DNA from: Nostoc desertorum CM1-VF14
GTDB taxonomy: Bacteria; Cyanobacteriota; Cyanobacteriia; Cyanobacteriales; Nostocaceae
NCBI GenBank assembly: GCA_019359245.1
Contig: JAHHHR010000003.1
Location: 62,001 to 126,000 of the forward strand
Direction of reading: 5' to 3'
Length of the DNA: 64,000 bases
The notes under the pieces were generated by a model. The model was not told the DNA's origin. It was given only the letters and a program-made list of their open reading frames with translations, and did no database searches. Positions 53,863 to 62,697 of this stretch are shown here, piece by piece. A program made the position numbers and the translations under genes. Positions within the stretch are counted from its first letter, which is position 1. Each line of letters begins with the position of its first letter.

Positions 53863-53901
53863 TTGACATTTTGTAACAATATTGTTAAATTTAGTTACAT
53901 A
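53863..53901 (+). promoter_or_regulatory. psb34 promoter with possible HLR1 (RpaB) site
   Basis: TTGACA (53863-53868) and TAAATT (53886-53891) are spaced by 17 bases. TTGACATT-TT-GTAACAAT (53863-53880) matches the HLR1 direct-repeat consensus of RpaB at 7 of 8 bases in each half, and GTTACATA at 53894-53901 is a perfect further half site. HLR1 controls high-light genes in other cyanobacteria. Confidence 0.55.
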
Positions 53902-53924
53902 AGTAAATAAAAAAAGAAAAAACT

Positions 53925-54095
53925 ATGTACACTACTGTAAATGAAAACGGTATCCTCAATAATTACGCAACTGAACCCAAGGTTTACTACGCCGAGTACC
54001 CGGCAATTTGGGAACAACGTAAATACGTTTTACAAGGACTTTTTGCGACTTTAATAGTCACAACTTTAGTTTTGGTTAGTTTTAGCGTTAGCTAA
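53925..54095 (+). CDS. psb34: Photosystem II assembly protein Psb34
   Basis: The 56-residue protein starts MYTTVNENGILNNYATEPKV and has one C-terminal membrane helix (GLFATLIVTTLVLVSFSVS). This matches the Psb34 family, a small factor that binds CP47-containing assembly intermediates of photosystem II and affects binding of high-light-inducible proteins. The gene is monocistronic with its own promoter and terminator. Too short for routine gene finders, it is nevertheless a confident call. Confidence 0.9.
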   Translation: MYTTVNENGILNNYATEPKVYYAEYPAIWEQRKYVLQGLFATLIVTTLVLVSFSVS

Positions 54096-54149
54096 AATTT
54101 TTCCATTTCCGTATCGCTGTATCTCATTGTCATTCTCAATTCTCTCTTA

Positions 54150-54179
54150 CCTCGGTTAGTTGTTTCGCCGGGGTTTTTT
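54150..54179 (+). terminator. Rho-independent terminator after psb34
   Basis: CCTCGG (54150-54155) pairs with CCGGGG (54168-54173, one G-T pair) and is followed by six T residues. Confidence 0.75.
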
Positions 54180-54500
54180 ATGTTTTACATCTGTGCGTTA
54201 GCTTTGTTCCTCGTAGGCATCGCATCTCAAACGGCGACGTTGTAATATAACTGCGATCGCTCATAAAATAAAGACAACTTTTTACGGTTGTTGACGGTTA
54301 ACGGTTATCAGTCATCAGTCATCAGCCTTCATGTAAATGTTCAAGTTAAATGCGTAACAGCTTAAAGCACGGGTAAAAAAGCTACTCGAACACAAAAAAG
54401 CAAGAGAGGAAAAAAATAGCGTTTTTGATGAATCAAAACAGAGAATTATTCGTCACTTAAACTATCAATTCCCCACCTAGTTTTTACTGGAGGATGATTT
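54180..54500. other. Intergenic region with short repeats
   Basis: No gene. Around 54285-54330 there are short units of TTGACGGTTAACGG and CAGTCAT type. The last 20 bases hold the strong ribosome-binding site of the COP23 gene. Confidence 0.6.
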
Positions 54501-55274
54501 ATGTCATCACAACTGCTTCGATTGATATCTTTGGGCAGTCTCGGCTTATCTTTGTGTCTAGGCAATTCCGTCGCAATGGCGCAATATGACTCTACTGGCG
54601 ATGGCGTTGTCGTACCAACAGTACCATCAGGTGGGTCATCAGTACCAATAGATACATCAACAGGTATACCACCTTCACCCTCGGCTGACGGGACAACTCG
54701 GTTTACCTGTCAGACTTATAATGGTCAGTATACTGTTATGTATCAGCCACAAAGTCAACCAGGGCAATTTTTTCCTTGGGCTGCGCCTGCGACTTTAGGC
54801 GGTGGTTGGGATACACAAAGACGTTGTGCAACAATTGCCAGTCGCTTAGAACTTTATCGTCCAGATGGTTTATTAGAACTCCAGACATCTGTAGAAAATA
54901 ACGAAAATATTGTCTGCGTTACAACAGAAGCTAACCCAAGCTGTAGAATTGTGCTGACAGTACCGCGTGGGAAAGATCCTGTTGTTATCCGCAATAGCAT
55001 TTTTCAAAACTTGACTACTGCTGACAGTGGACAACAAACTATAGCTGTTAACACTTATGGCAATCGCAGTAGTGGGGGGAATGAATTATATAATTTAGGA
55101 CGCACGCTTCTGGGTAGTGGTAAGAATCGGATTAGTTCATCTAGAGGTGGGATTAATCTGAAACCGTTCCTCGATCGCAAAGATGGCGGTACTGCGAACA
55201 ACCTTCGCAATGGAGTGACAATTCGTCGTCAGTCTCAACCTAACTCTGTTCGTTTGAATCCTCGTAATTTCTGA
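54501..55274 (+). CDS. COP23 domain secreted protein
   Basis: The 257-residue protein has a signal peptide (cleavage likely after SVAMAQ near residue 28). A low-complexity Pro/Ser/Thr region follows, then a COP23 domain: TRFTCQTYNGQYTVMYQ, GGGWDTQRRCATIASRLE and NNENIVCVTTEANPSCRI, with conserved cysteines. GGAGG lies before the ATG. COP23 proteins are exported or carboxysome-neighbouring in cyanobacteria with no known reaction. The C-terminus is basic (LRNGVTIRRQSQPN). Confidence 0.87.
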   Translation: MSSQLLRLISLGSLGLSLCLGNSVAMAQYDSTGDGVVVPTVPSGGSSVPIDTSTGIPPSPSADGTTRFTCQTYNGQYTVMYQPQSQPGQFFPWAAPATLGGGWDTQRRCATIASRLELYRPDGLLELQTSVENNENIVCVTTEANPSCRIVLTVPRGKDPVVIRNSIFQNLTTADSGQQTIAVNTYGNRSSGGNELYNLGRTLLGSGKNRISSSRGGINLKPFLDRKDGGTANNLRNGVTIRRQSQPNSVRLNPRNF

Positions 55275-56112
55275 TAATTCATGTTTTTAATCTGTTAAAA
55301 CTAGTCTCTGGTTTAGTTATATCGACCAGAGGCTATTTTTATTTGATGTTATCTGAGTGCAACTCTATGCCAAATATTTATTTTTTTAACCTTTTCCTAT
55401 CTGTTTCTTAACATTACTGAGATAATTTGAGTTTGGTAAATATGGATTAATACTATTAGCATATGTAATATTTTTTACTAAAGTTTAATTTTAGATGGTG
55501 ATATTGCGATCGCTAAAGCTGTAAAGTACATCTTTGCAGTGAAATTTTTGTAATGGTTAGTAAAAATACGATAGCGAGAAGCGATCGCTAATGGAAATCC
55601 CACAGTAAACTTATCCGTCAGCACTAACTCAGGAACTGAAGCAGATACAACCCAAATTATAGTTACAGCTACCGCCGAAATTGACCTACTCAACGGCGAT
55701 CAGAGTTCAGATACTTACGTCTTGGGTGATGCCAGTTCAGTTTACTATACCAGTTGCGGTAACGGCGACTATGCCCATATTGCCAGCTTTAAAAACAAGG
55801 ACAAAATTGAACTCAAGAGAGCTGCTAGCAATTACTCACTAGGGTCTGCATCAGCCTTGTCTAGTAACAAGTCTGCTATTGGTATTTTTACCAGCAATGG
55901 TACAGAGTTAATTGCTGTTGTTGAAAATGGCTTAAAGCTAAAGACGAATTTAGCAAGCGATACTGGCTTTGTATTTGTTTAACGCAGATTCAACAAAGAG
56001 ACAGGGGGTAGGAGAAAATAACCCTTCTCCTTGCTTGAAGGTTTTTGCAAGAAACGCCCACTCTCAATTTTTAAAGCAGTCTAATATCTGGAATCTAACA
56101 CAGAGCTAACCT
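55275..56112. other. Intergenic region with gene relic
   Basis: AT-rich flanks surround a decayed coding fragment at 55575-55982. No other gene, hairpin terminator or RNA was seen. Confidence 0.5.
55575..55982 (+). pseudogene. Relic of a Calx-beta / RTX-type calcium-binding protein gene
   Basis: An open frame of 135 codons with no usable N-terminal start reads IANGNPTVNLSVSTNSG, a Calx-beta-like segment, and then YVLGDASSVYYTSCGNGDYAHI and SYSLGSASALSS-like repeats of the C-terminal part of cyanobacterial RTX or hemolysin-type proteins, ending GFVFV. A stop codon (TAG at 55572) blocks the frame directly before it. The two parts are usually far apart in a long protein, so it looks like a deletion-fusion remnant. 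Translation from an internal TTG (55722) is unlikely. Confidence 0.75.
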
Positions 56113-59100
56113 ATGCTAACTACAAGCACAATTCGCTTTTCTCAGTTCAATGCTTCTTTGAATCGTGATGCAGAAGGTCAGTTAATAACCGACCTGTCTA
56201 CCTCTGATAATGCCCAAGCAAAAGCTGTTGCAGAAATCATCCAGCGTAATAACCCAGATGTATTACTAATTAATGAGTTTGACTACTCCCAAGAAGCAGT
56301 TCAGTTATTCAAGCAAAATTACCTTGCAGTCAGCCAGAATGGTGCAAATCCTGTTGATTACCCTTACTTTTACATTGCCCCTTCCAACACGGGTATCGCC
56401 TCTGGGTTTGACTTGAACAACAACGGCGCAGTAGTTACAACCCCAGGCGAACCGGGATATGGGGATGATGCCTTCGGATTCGGTAACTTTCCTGGTCAAT
56501 ATGGGATGTTAGTGCTGTCTAAATATCCCATTGACACAGCTAATGTCCGCACCTTCCAAAACTTCCTCTGGAAGGATATGCCCAATGCTTTGCTTCCAGA
56601 TGATCCTACAACACCACAGCCAAATGATTGGTATTCTCAAGATGAACTGGAAGTTTTACGTCTCTCCTCCAAAAGTCATTGGGATGTACCAATCCAGGTA
56701 AACGGCGAGACAATTCATGTCCTCGCCAGCCACCCTACACCTCCAACCTTCGATGGACCGGAAGACCGCAACGGTAAGCGCAACCACGACGAAATCCGCT
56801 TTTGGGCAGACTATATTACTCCTGGTAAAGGTAATTATATTTACGATGATCAGGGGAAAATTGGCGGTATTGCTGCTGGATCAAGCTTTGTGATTGCGGG
56901 CGATCAAAATGCAGATCCCTTGGATGGTGATAGTTTTGACAACGCTATTCGCCAACTGTTGCAAAATCCTAATATCAATACTAATGTCATTCCTAGCAGT
57001 CTGGGTGGGTCTCAACAAGCAGAGTTGCAGGGTGGTGCAAACGCTAGCCAAAAGGGTAATCCTAGCTTTGATACCGCAGACTTTGCTGATACGGCTCCCG
57101 GAAACCTGCGGACTGATTACGTGCTACCCTCGGCTGACCTGACAATTGCCAACTCAGCAGTATTCTGGCCACTGAATACTGACCCAACGTTCCCCTTGGT
57201 AGGTACTTTTCCTTTCCCCAGTTCTGACCATCGCTTAGTATTTACAGATGTGCAAACTGGGCCAAATGAACCAGGTAAAACCATTCCCAGTATAGGATTC
57301 CAGGGGCAGTCTACTTTCGTTACTGGCTTTATTCCTGGTGGTGCAGCAGGAACTGTGAATGGGGTACAGACTCCATTGGGTGGACTATCTGGTGTAACTT
57401 ACGATGCTGTTAACAATCGCTACTACACTATCTCAGACGATCGCTCCCAATTTGGCCCCGCCCGCTTCTATACTTTCACTGCTGATACTGAGGTAACTTT
57501 TACCAATGTCACGCCCCTGAAAGATAGTAATAACAACTTATTAGAAACATTTATTATTGACCCAGAAGGCATTGCTTTAACTAACAATGACACTGTTTTC
57601 ATCTCTTCTGAAGGTGAAGTTAATCTTGGTGCAGGTCGAGTTAGCGATCCCTTTATTAAGGAATTTTCCCTGACAACGGGGCAACAATTGCGTTCTCTAC
57701 CTGTCCCCAGCAAATTCTTACCAGTAGTTGAAGATACCAACGCCAACGGTATTGTAGATGCAGGTGATACGCAAATATCAGGCGTTTCTAATAACCTGGC
57801 ATTTGAAAGCCTCACCATTACACCCGACCAAAAAACCCTATTCACCGCCACTGAAAACGCCCTATCCCAAGATGGATTAAGAGCTTCGCTCACTAGTGGC
57901 AGCCCTTCTCGGATTCTGCAATACAATTTAGTAAGTGGACAGCCAGAAAAAGAATACCTCTACATCACTGATGCGATCGCCGAAGTACCCAACCCTAGCA
58001 CAGGCTTTGGTGACAATGGTTTAGTGGATTTACTAGCGATTGATAACCGTGGCACTTTGCTAGCCTTGGAACGCTCTTTTTCTGCGGGTGTCGGCAACAC
58101 CATCAAAATCTACGAAATTTCTTTGCAAGGTGCAACAGACATTAGTGTCTACGATTCTCTCAATAATCTCAGTACTGAGCAATTAGCTGCTATCCAACCC
58201 GCTCAAAAACGTCTGCTGTTGAATTTAAATGATCTCGATTTACCTCTCGATAACATTGAGGGTATCACCTTTGGTCCCAAACTAGCAGATGGTCGTCAGT
58301 CGATTGTGCTGGTAAGTGATAACAACTTCAGCGATAGCCAATTTACTCAAATTCTCACGCTGGATGCAGACTTAGTTCTAACTGCTGCACCCACAGTAGA
58401 AACCCGTCCCGATTTATTGGATGATGAAACACTGGCAGTTGATCAACGGGCTGATGCTGATGATCCTGCCATTTATGTTAATGCCACAAATTCTGCTGAT
58501 AGCCTAGTATTAACCTCAGTGAAAAATGCCGGACTGCGAGTTTATGACTTATCTGGTAATTTGTTGCAAACAGTTAATCCTGGTGGTATTCGCTACAACA
58601 ACATTGATCTGCAATACGGTTTTAAATTAGGCAATCAATCTGTTGATATTGCTGTAGCTAGCGATCGCGGCAATGATAAATTAGCAATCTTCAAAATTAA
58701 CCCCAACCCTGGCGCTGAAGGCAACTACCTAGAAGACATTACCGACAGCAACCTTGATACTCTCTTCCAAGCAGCACCTTTTGCAGAACCTTATTCCTCA
58801 TCTTCTCGGAGTGCTTACGGACTGGCATTGTACCGTAGTCCAATCACCAATGATTATTATGTCTTTGCCAATCGCCGAGAAACCGGAGATGTCGCTCAGT
58901 TCAAACTAATTGACAAAGGTAATGGCATTGGCATTGAACGAGTGCGAGAATTTACTGTACCAACAATTGGCGAACGCGATCCGCAAACAGAGGGTATGGT
59001 AGTAGACCAGGAAACTGGTTTCCTCTACATCGGCCAGGAAAATGTAGGTATTTGGAAGTTCCAAGCAGAACCAAACGGTGGCACAACTGGCAAGCTAATT

Positions 59101-61548
59101 GATCAAGTCAGAGATTTAGGTGGTAATTATCTCACCGATGACGTAGAAGGACTGACTATTTATTACGGCAAAAATGGCACAGGCTACTTATTAGCATCTA
59201 GCCAAGGCGACAACACCTTTGTTGCCTACACTCGTGAAGGTAACAACGAATACGTGGGTAACTTTGCGGTTGGTAACAATGGGGCAATTGACAGCGTACA
59301 AGAGTCAGACGGTGCAGATGTAATTAACGTGCCACTAGGGACTAACTTTCCATTTGGTTTATTTGTCACTCAAGATGGCTCCAATGAACCTGCCACAATA
59401 GTCAGCGATGAAGGTGAAGAGGAAAATATCAGTTCTAACTTCAAGCTTGTACCTTGGGAAAATATTGCCAATGCCTTCCCTAATTCTCTAACTATTGACA
59501 CCAGTAGTTACGATCCACGCAATCCTGTTGCTCAACCCAAGCTGACTATCTATGAATTTGAAAACTTACCCAAGTTAGGAACAACCTCTGAAAATCAAGA
59601 TATTTTCTTAGGTGGTTTCTCTGGTTTGTATTTTCAAGGATTTGCAGGAAATGGCAACCTGAAGTTTGTCACCCACACAGACCGTGGCCCCAATGGAGAA
59701 CCTGATGGTACAAACAGACCATTTTTATTACCCGACTTTCAACCAGAAATAGTCAGCTTTGAACTCAATCGCACTACAGGTGAAATCAGTATTACCAATA
59801 GAACTGGGCTATTGCGCCAAGATGGGACAACGCCATTAACTGGATTGCCTAACCTGCAAGCCGGGGCAAATGGTACCGCCTACACTGATGAAATTGCCGT
59901 TGACTTAAATAAGAATATCTTAGCTAACGATCCTTTAGGTGCTGACCTAGAAGGAATTGTAATCGCGGAAAATGGTGACTATTGGATGGTAGATGAATAC
60001 CGTCCGGCAATTTATCACTTTGATGTTAATGGTAAACTGAGCGATCGCTTTATTCCTCAAGGAACTGCCACAGCACCCAACCCAGATCAACCAGTGGGAA
60101 CTTTTGGAACTGAGGTATTACCATTCGTTTATGCCCAACGCCGCAATAACCGGGGATTTGAAGCTGTAGCCCTGGAAGGTACTAAATTATACGCTTTCAT
60201 CCAAAGTCCCATTGACAACCCAGATGTTGCTAATGATGCGACATCCAAAGCTTCTCTCAACCTGCGAATTCTAGAGTTTGATATTGTCGCCAAGCAGGTA
60301 ACAGGAGAATATTTGTATCTCCTGGAAGGTTTGCCGGCAACTGACAAAATTGGCGATGCAGTATCTTTAGGTAACGGCAAATTTGCAGTAGTTGAGCGAG
60401 ACGACAATGGTACATCTGCTGGCAATAAATTAATTTATCAAATTGATTTAGCCGGGGCAACCAACATCAATAACCCTGCTAACTTTACCTTGCCAGCTAA
60501 TAAAACCATCGAACAACTTACTTCTGCGGAGTTAGCTGCTGCCAATATTAATCCTGTCACCAAAAGTTTAATTGCTAATGCTGCTCAGTTGGGTTACACG
60601 GGAATCGAAAAATTAGAAGGTCTGGCACTGGTAGCACCCAACACCCTAGCTTTGATTAATGACAACGACTTTAATGTTGTAGGTAATACACCTGCTCAGA
60701 AACTCGGTATTTTGGAACTACCCAATAACCTAACAGTTGTAGAGCCTACTTCCCCGAACGGTTTTGGTTCTAGTAACAGCGATACTGTCAATCTTGAGTC
60801 TGGACAATTTTTTAATGCAGGTGACGGAGCAGACTTTGTAGAGGGGACTAAAAATAATACAATCTTGGCTGGAAACGGTGATGACATTGTGCTTGCAGGG
60901 AGTGACTCTTCAGTTTCTGGGAATGACGGTGATGAACAGATATTTATTGGTCAAAATGGCCCGGCTCAAAATACCAATGCTGATGGTGGCAATGATGATG
61001 ATTTGATTGTCGTGGTTGAAGCTAGTGGTAGTAATAATCTGTTTGGTGGGGCAGGTGATGATACTCTCAGAGTAATTGAAGGTTTTCGTCAATCATTATT
61101 TGGTGGCTCAGGCAATGATACCCTTAGCAGTGGCGGTAGCAATAACCGTCTCTACGGTGGTTCTGGAGATGACAAACTCTTCTCTAATATCAATGACTCC
61201 CTATGTGGTGGCGATGGTGATGATGTGCTATTTGCTGGTCAACAGGGTAGCGATCCCTACGGGGGGCTGCGCCAACGCCTAACTGGTGGTACTGGTATTG
61301 ATCAATTCTGGATTGTTAATGGTAGTCTGCCAACTAGCAAGAGCATAGTGACTGATTTTACAGTCGGGATTGACAAAATCGGGCTTGGCGGTGTTGGCGT
61401 AACTCAATTTAGTGGGCTAACACTGTCGCAACAGGGTAGTAACACTTTAGCAAAAATCGGAAATACAGAGTTAGTTTCGTTGCTAGGAATTATCTCAACG
61501 AGCCTAACTGCAAATGATTTCGTTTTCTCTGCTAGCGTCTTGGCTTAG
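56113..61548 (+). CDS. Giant multi-domain extracellular phosphoesterase/phytase with RTX repeats
   Basis: The 1811-residue protein has, in order: an endonuclease/exonuclease/phosphatase domain (1-382; IRFSQFNASL, LLINEFDY, IAGDQNAD and SSDHRL); a phytase-like esterase domain (about 390-760; DRSQFGPARFY, DPEGIAL, NIEGITFGP); a 3-phytase beta-propeller (about 760-1080; DADDPAIYVN, DGADVINVPLG); a second esterase-like phytase domain (about 1110-1540; GLYFQGFAGN, DLEGIVIAENGDYWMVDEY); and RTX calcium-binding nonapeptides (about 1557-1727; GGSGNDTL, GGDGDDVL) with a C-terminal secretion region. No Sec signal is seen, which fits type I export by an ABC transporter. It should release phosphate from extracellular organic phosphate compounds. 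Confidence 0.92.
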   Translation: MLTTSTIRFSQFNASLNRDAEGQLITDLSTSDNAQAKAVAEIIQRNNPDVLLINEFDYSQEAVQLFKQNYLAVSQNGANPVDYPYFYIAPSNTGIASGFDLNNNGAVVTTPGEPGYGDDAFGFGNFPGQYGMLVLSKYPIDTANVRTFQNFLWKDMPNALLPDDPTTPQPNDWYSQDELEVLRLSSKSHWDVPIQVNGETIHVLASHPTPPTFDGPEDRNGKRNHDEIRFWADYITPGKGNYIYDDQGKIGGIAAGSSFVIAGDQNADPLDGDSFDNAIRQLLQNPNINTNVIPSSLGGSQQAELQGGANASQKGNPSFDTADFADTAPGNLRTDYVLPSADLTIANSAVFWPLNTDPTFPLVGTFPFPSSDHRLVFTDVQTGPNEPGKTIPSIGFQGQSTFVTGFIPGGAAGTVNGVQTPLGGLSGVTYDAVNNRYYTISDDRSQFGPARFYTFTADTEVTFTNVTPLKDSNNNLLETFIIDPEGIALTNNDTVFISSEGEVNLGAGRVSDPFIKEFSLTTGQQLRSLPVPSKFLPVVEDTNANGIVDAGDTQISGVSNNLAFESLTITPDQKTLFTATENALSQDGLRASLTSGSPSRILQYNLVSGQPEKEYLYITDAIAEVPNPSTGFGDNGLVDLLAIDNRGTLLALERSFSAGVGNTIKIYEISLQGATDISVYDSLNNLSTEQLAAIQPAQKRLLLNLNDLDLPLDNIEGITFGPKLADGRQSIVLVSDNNFSDSQFTQILTLDADLVLTAAPTVETRPDLLDDETLAVDQRADADDPAIYVNATNSADSLVLTSVKNAGLRVYDLSGNLLQTVNPGGIRYNNIDLQYGFKLGNQSVDIAVASDRGNDKLAIFKINPNPGAEGNYLEDITDSNLDTLFQAAPFAEPYSSSSRSAYGLALYRSPITNDYYVFANRRETGDVAQFKLIDKGNGIGIERVREFTVPTIGERDPQTEGMVVDQETGFLYIGQENVGIWKFQAEPNGGTTGKLIDQVRDLGGNYLTDDVEGLTIYYGKNGTGYLLASSQGDNTFVAYTREGNNEYVGNFAVGNNGAIDSVQESDGADVINVPLGTNFPFGLFVTQDGSNEPATIVSDEGEEENISSNFKLVPWENIANAFPNSLTIDTSSYDPRNPVAQPKLTIYEFENLPKLGTTSENQDIFLGGFSGLYFQGFAGNGNLKFVTHTDRGPNGEPDGTNRPFLLPDFQPEIVSFELNRTTGEISITNRTGLLRQDGTTPLTGLPNLQAGANGTAYTDEIAVDLNKNILANDPLGADLEGIVIAENGDYWMVDEYRPAIYHFDVNGKLSDRFIPQGTATAPNPDQPVGTFGTEVLPFVYAQRRNNRGFEAVALEGTKLYAFIQSPIDNPDVANDATSKASLNLRILEFDIVAKQVTGEYLYLLEGLPATDKIGDAVSLGNGKFAVVERDDNGTSAGNKLIYQIDLAGATNINNPANFTLPANKTIEQLTSAELAAANINPVTKSLIANAAQLGYTGIEKLEGLALVAPNTLALINDNDFNVVGNTPAQKLGILELPNNLTVVEPTSPNGFGSSNSDTVNLESGQFFNAGDGADFVEGTKNNTILAGNGDDIVLAGSDSSVSGNDGDEQIFIGQNGPAQNTNADGGNDDDLIVVVEASGSNNLFGGAGDDTLRVIEGFRQSLFGGSGNDTLSSGGSNNRLYGGSGDDKLFSNINDSLCGGDGDDVLFAGQQGSDPYGGLRQRLTGGTGIDQFWIVNGSLPTSKSIVTDFTVGIDKIGLGGVGVTQFSGLTLSQQGSNTLAKIGNTELVSLLGIISTSLTANDFVFSASVLA

Positions 61549-61594
61549 TTTGTTGCCTAGTGTTATCCCAATCCTAAATCATTCGTGAGCAACG

Positions 61595-61627
61595 AGATAC
61601 CCGACTTCTTAAAGAAGTCGAGTATCT
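61595..61627 (+). terminator. Hairpin terminator/repeat after the giant phosphoesterase
   Basis: AGATACCCGACTTCT pairs with its complement (one mismatch) across an inner TAA. The same GATACCCGACTTC hairpin occurs widely in Nostoc as an intergenic repeat and probably serves as a terminator here. Confidence 0.7.
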
Positions 61628-61815
61628 AAACATTTCATTAGTTGCAAAGATTTACACAAATGGTATACAGCACATTGCAACTTGGTAAGGCAATATGCTT
61701 GGGTTGAGCGTAAGCGTTACCCAACAAAGTCTCGATAATGTTGGCTTTCCTTCCTCAAATGCCACTTGCTTTAAGTTGGGAAACCGCAAGGGCGCAGTAG
61801 CTCTCCAACTTACAC

Positions 61816-62031
61816 CTAATTTATCTGTAAAAATTTAAACGTTTGCAACAAATACTCTTCCATGTATAAGAAAGGCTTAAGTATTTCTTGCAAATGTATA
61901 AGTCGTTGCTGCAAATGCTTAATACTTTGCAACAAATACTCTTCCATGTATAAGAAAGGCTTAAGTATTTCTTGCAAATGTATAAGTTGTTGCTGCAATT
62001 GCTCAATACTTTGCAACAAATACTCTTCCAT
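61816..62031 (-). CDS. Possible 71-residue coiled-coil repeat peptide
   Basis: On the minus strand the 84-bp tandem array reads as three copies of a 28-residue unit (MEEYLLQSIEQLQQQLIHLQ and so on), ending QIN. The pattern is leucine/glutamine-rich and coiled-coil like. A TGA lies a few codons before the ATG, and no Shine-Dalgarno sequence is evident. Since the 84-bp period is a multiple of three, the plus strand is also open, so coding potential may be accidental. I give it low confidence. Confidence 0.2.
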   Translation of the reverse strand: MEEYLLQSIEQLQQQLIHLQEILKPFLYMEEYLLQSIKHLQQRLIHLQEILKPFLYMEEYLLQTFKFLQIN

Positions 62032-62050
62032 GTATAAGAAACGTTTAAAT
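61845..62050. repeat. 84-bp tandem repeat (about 2.4 copies) with inverted flanks
   Basis: Copies start at 61845, 61929 and 62013 with only a few differences. ATTTAAACGTTT (61833-61844) and its complement AAACGTTTAAAT (62039-62050) flank the array as a 12-bp inverted repeat. Within each unit TGCAA and TTGCAAC boxes recur. Confidence 0.92.
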
Positions 62051-62697
62051 CATTGCAACAATTGTTGTAATGAACTTATGAATTGATTTGCTACCGGAAA
62101 TCTCAAAATAATCTAAGGGACTTCCAAGTAAAAATATTCCATTGCTATTGTTCACTGTTGATCGTTGACGGTTCACGAGTTTTCAGTCAACAGTTAAAGT
62201 CGTTGACTGTTAACTGGCCATCATATCAAACTGCAAAATTCAAATTTTATTTTTTGATAATTACAGCGTTTTGCAAGTACACGAGGTTGCAAATATATTT
62301 TAATCATTTCTTCTGTTTAATTTTATCTTATCTTAATCTTTTCATGGAAACATCTTTACTGCTAACTAAGTTATCTCATAACTACTATCAACATTAAATT
62401 CTGAATCTCAGTCTTCCATGCTCATTATTCACTAACACAGATTAGTAGTTGACATTCCACTATCATGTCTCAAGGTTTCGATAACTCTGAGAAAATACGT
62501 TTTTGTAAATGTATTCTCGGCATTAATACAAAATTGGACTTAAAGGCTTTGCCTAAACTATATTTTTGTAATTCTGAAAATTCCCAGTAATTATGGTTTC
62601 TAGCCTGAGTTAATGATTTATTTTTCCACAAGTAATGAGAAAAGTTCAATAGCTTGTGATGCAGTTAAATTCCAATACCCAACCAAGATTCTAAACT

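Larger units (their letters stand above)
61628..62697. other. Intergenic repeat-rich region
   Basis: Holds a TTGGGT-type hairpin repeat near 61710, the 84-bp tandem array at 61845-62050 and AT-rich sequence. Except for a possible reading frame inside the array, I see no gene. Confidence 0.6.

Noticed and set aside
55478..55693. Minus-strand frame of 71 codons
   Set aside because: It is the complement of the RTX-type relic, whose plus-strand translation has clear family features.
56084..56112. Pho box before the giant phosphoesterase (TCTAACAC-AGA-GCTAACCT)
   Set aside because: The 8-base repeats with 3-base spacing are suggestive but match the consensus poorly and end directly at the start codon, leaving no room for a promoter.
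62083..62397. Plus-strand frame of 104 codons after the tandem array
   Set aside because: Made partly of short intergenic repeats (TTGACGG, CAGTCAACAG), rich in Phe/Tyr/Leu without pattern, and lacks a ribosome-binding site.
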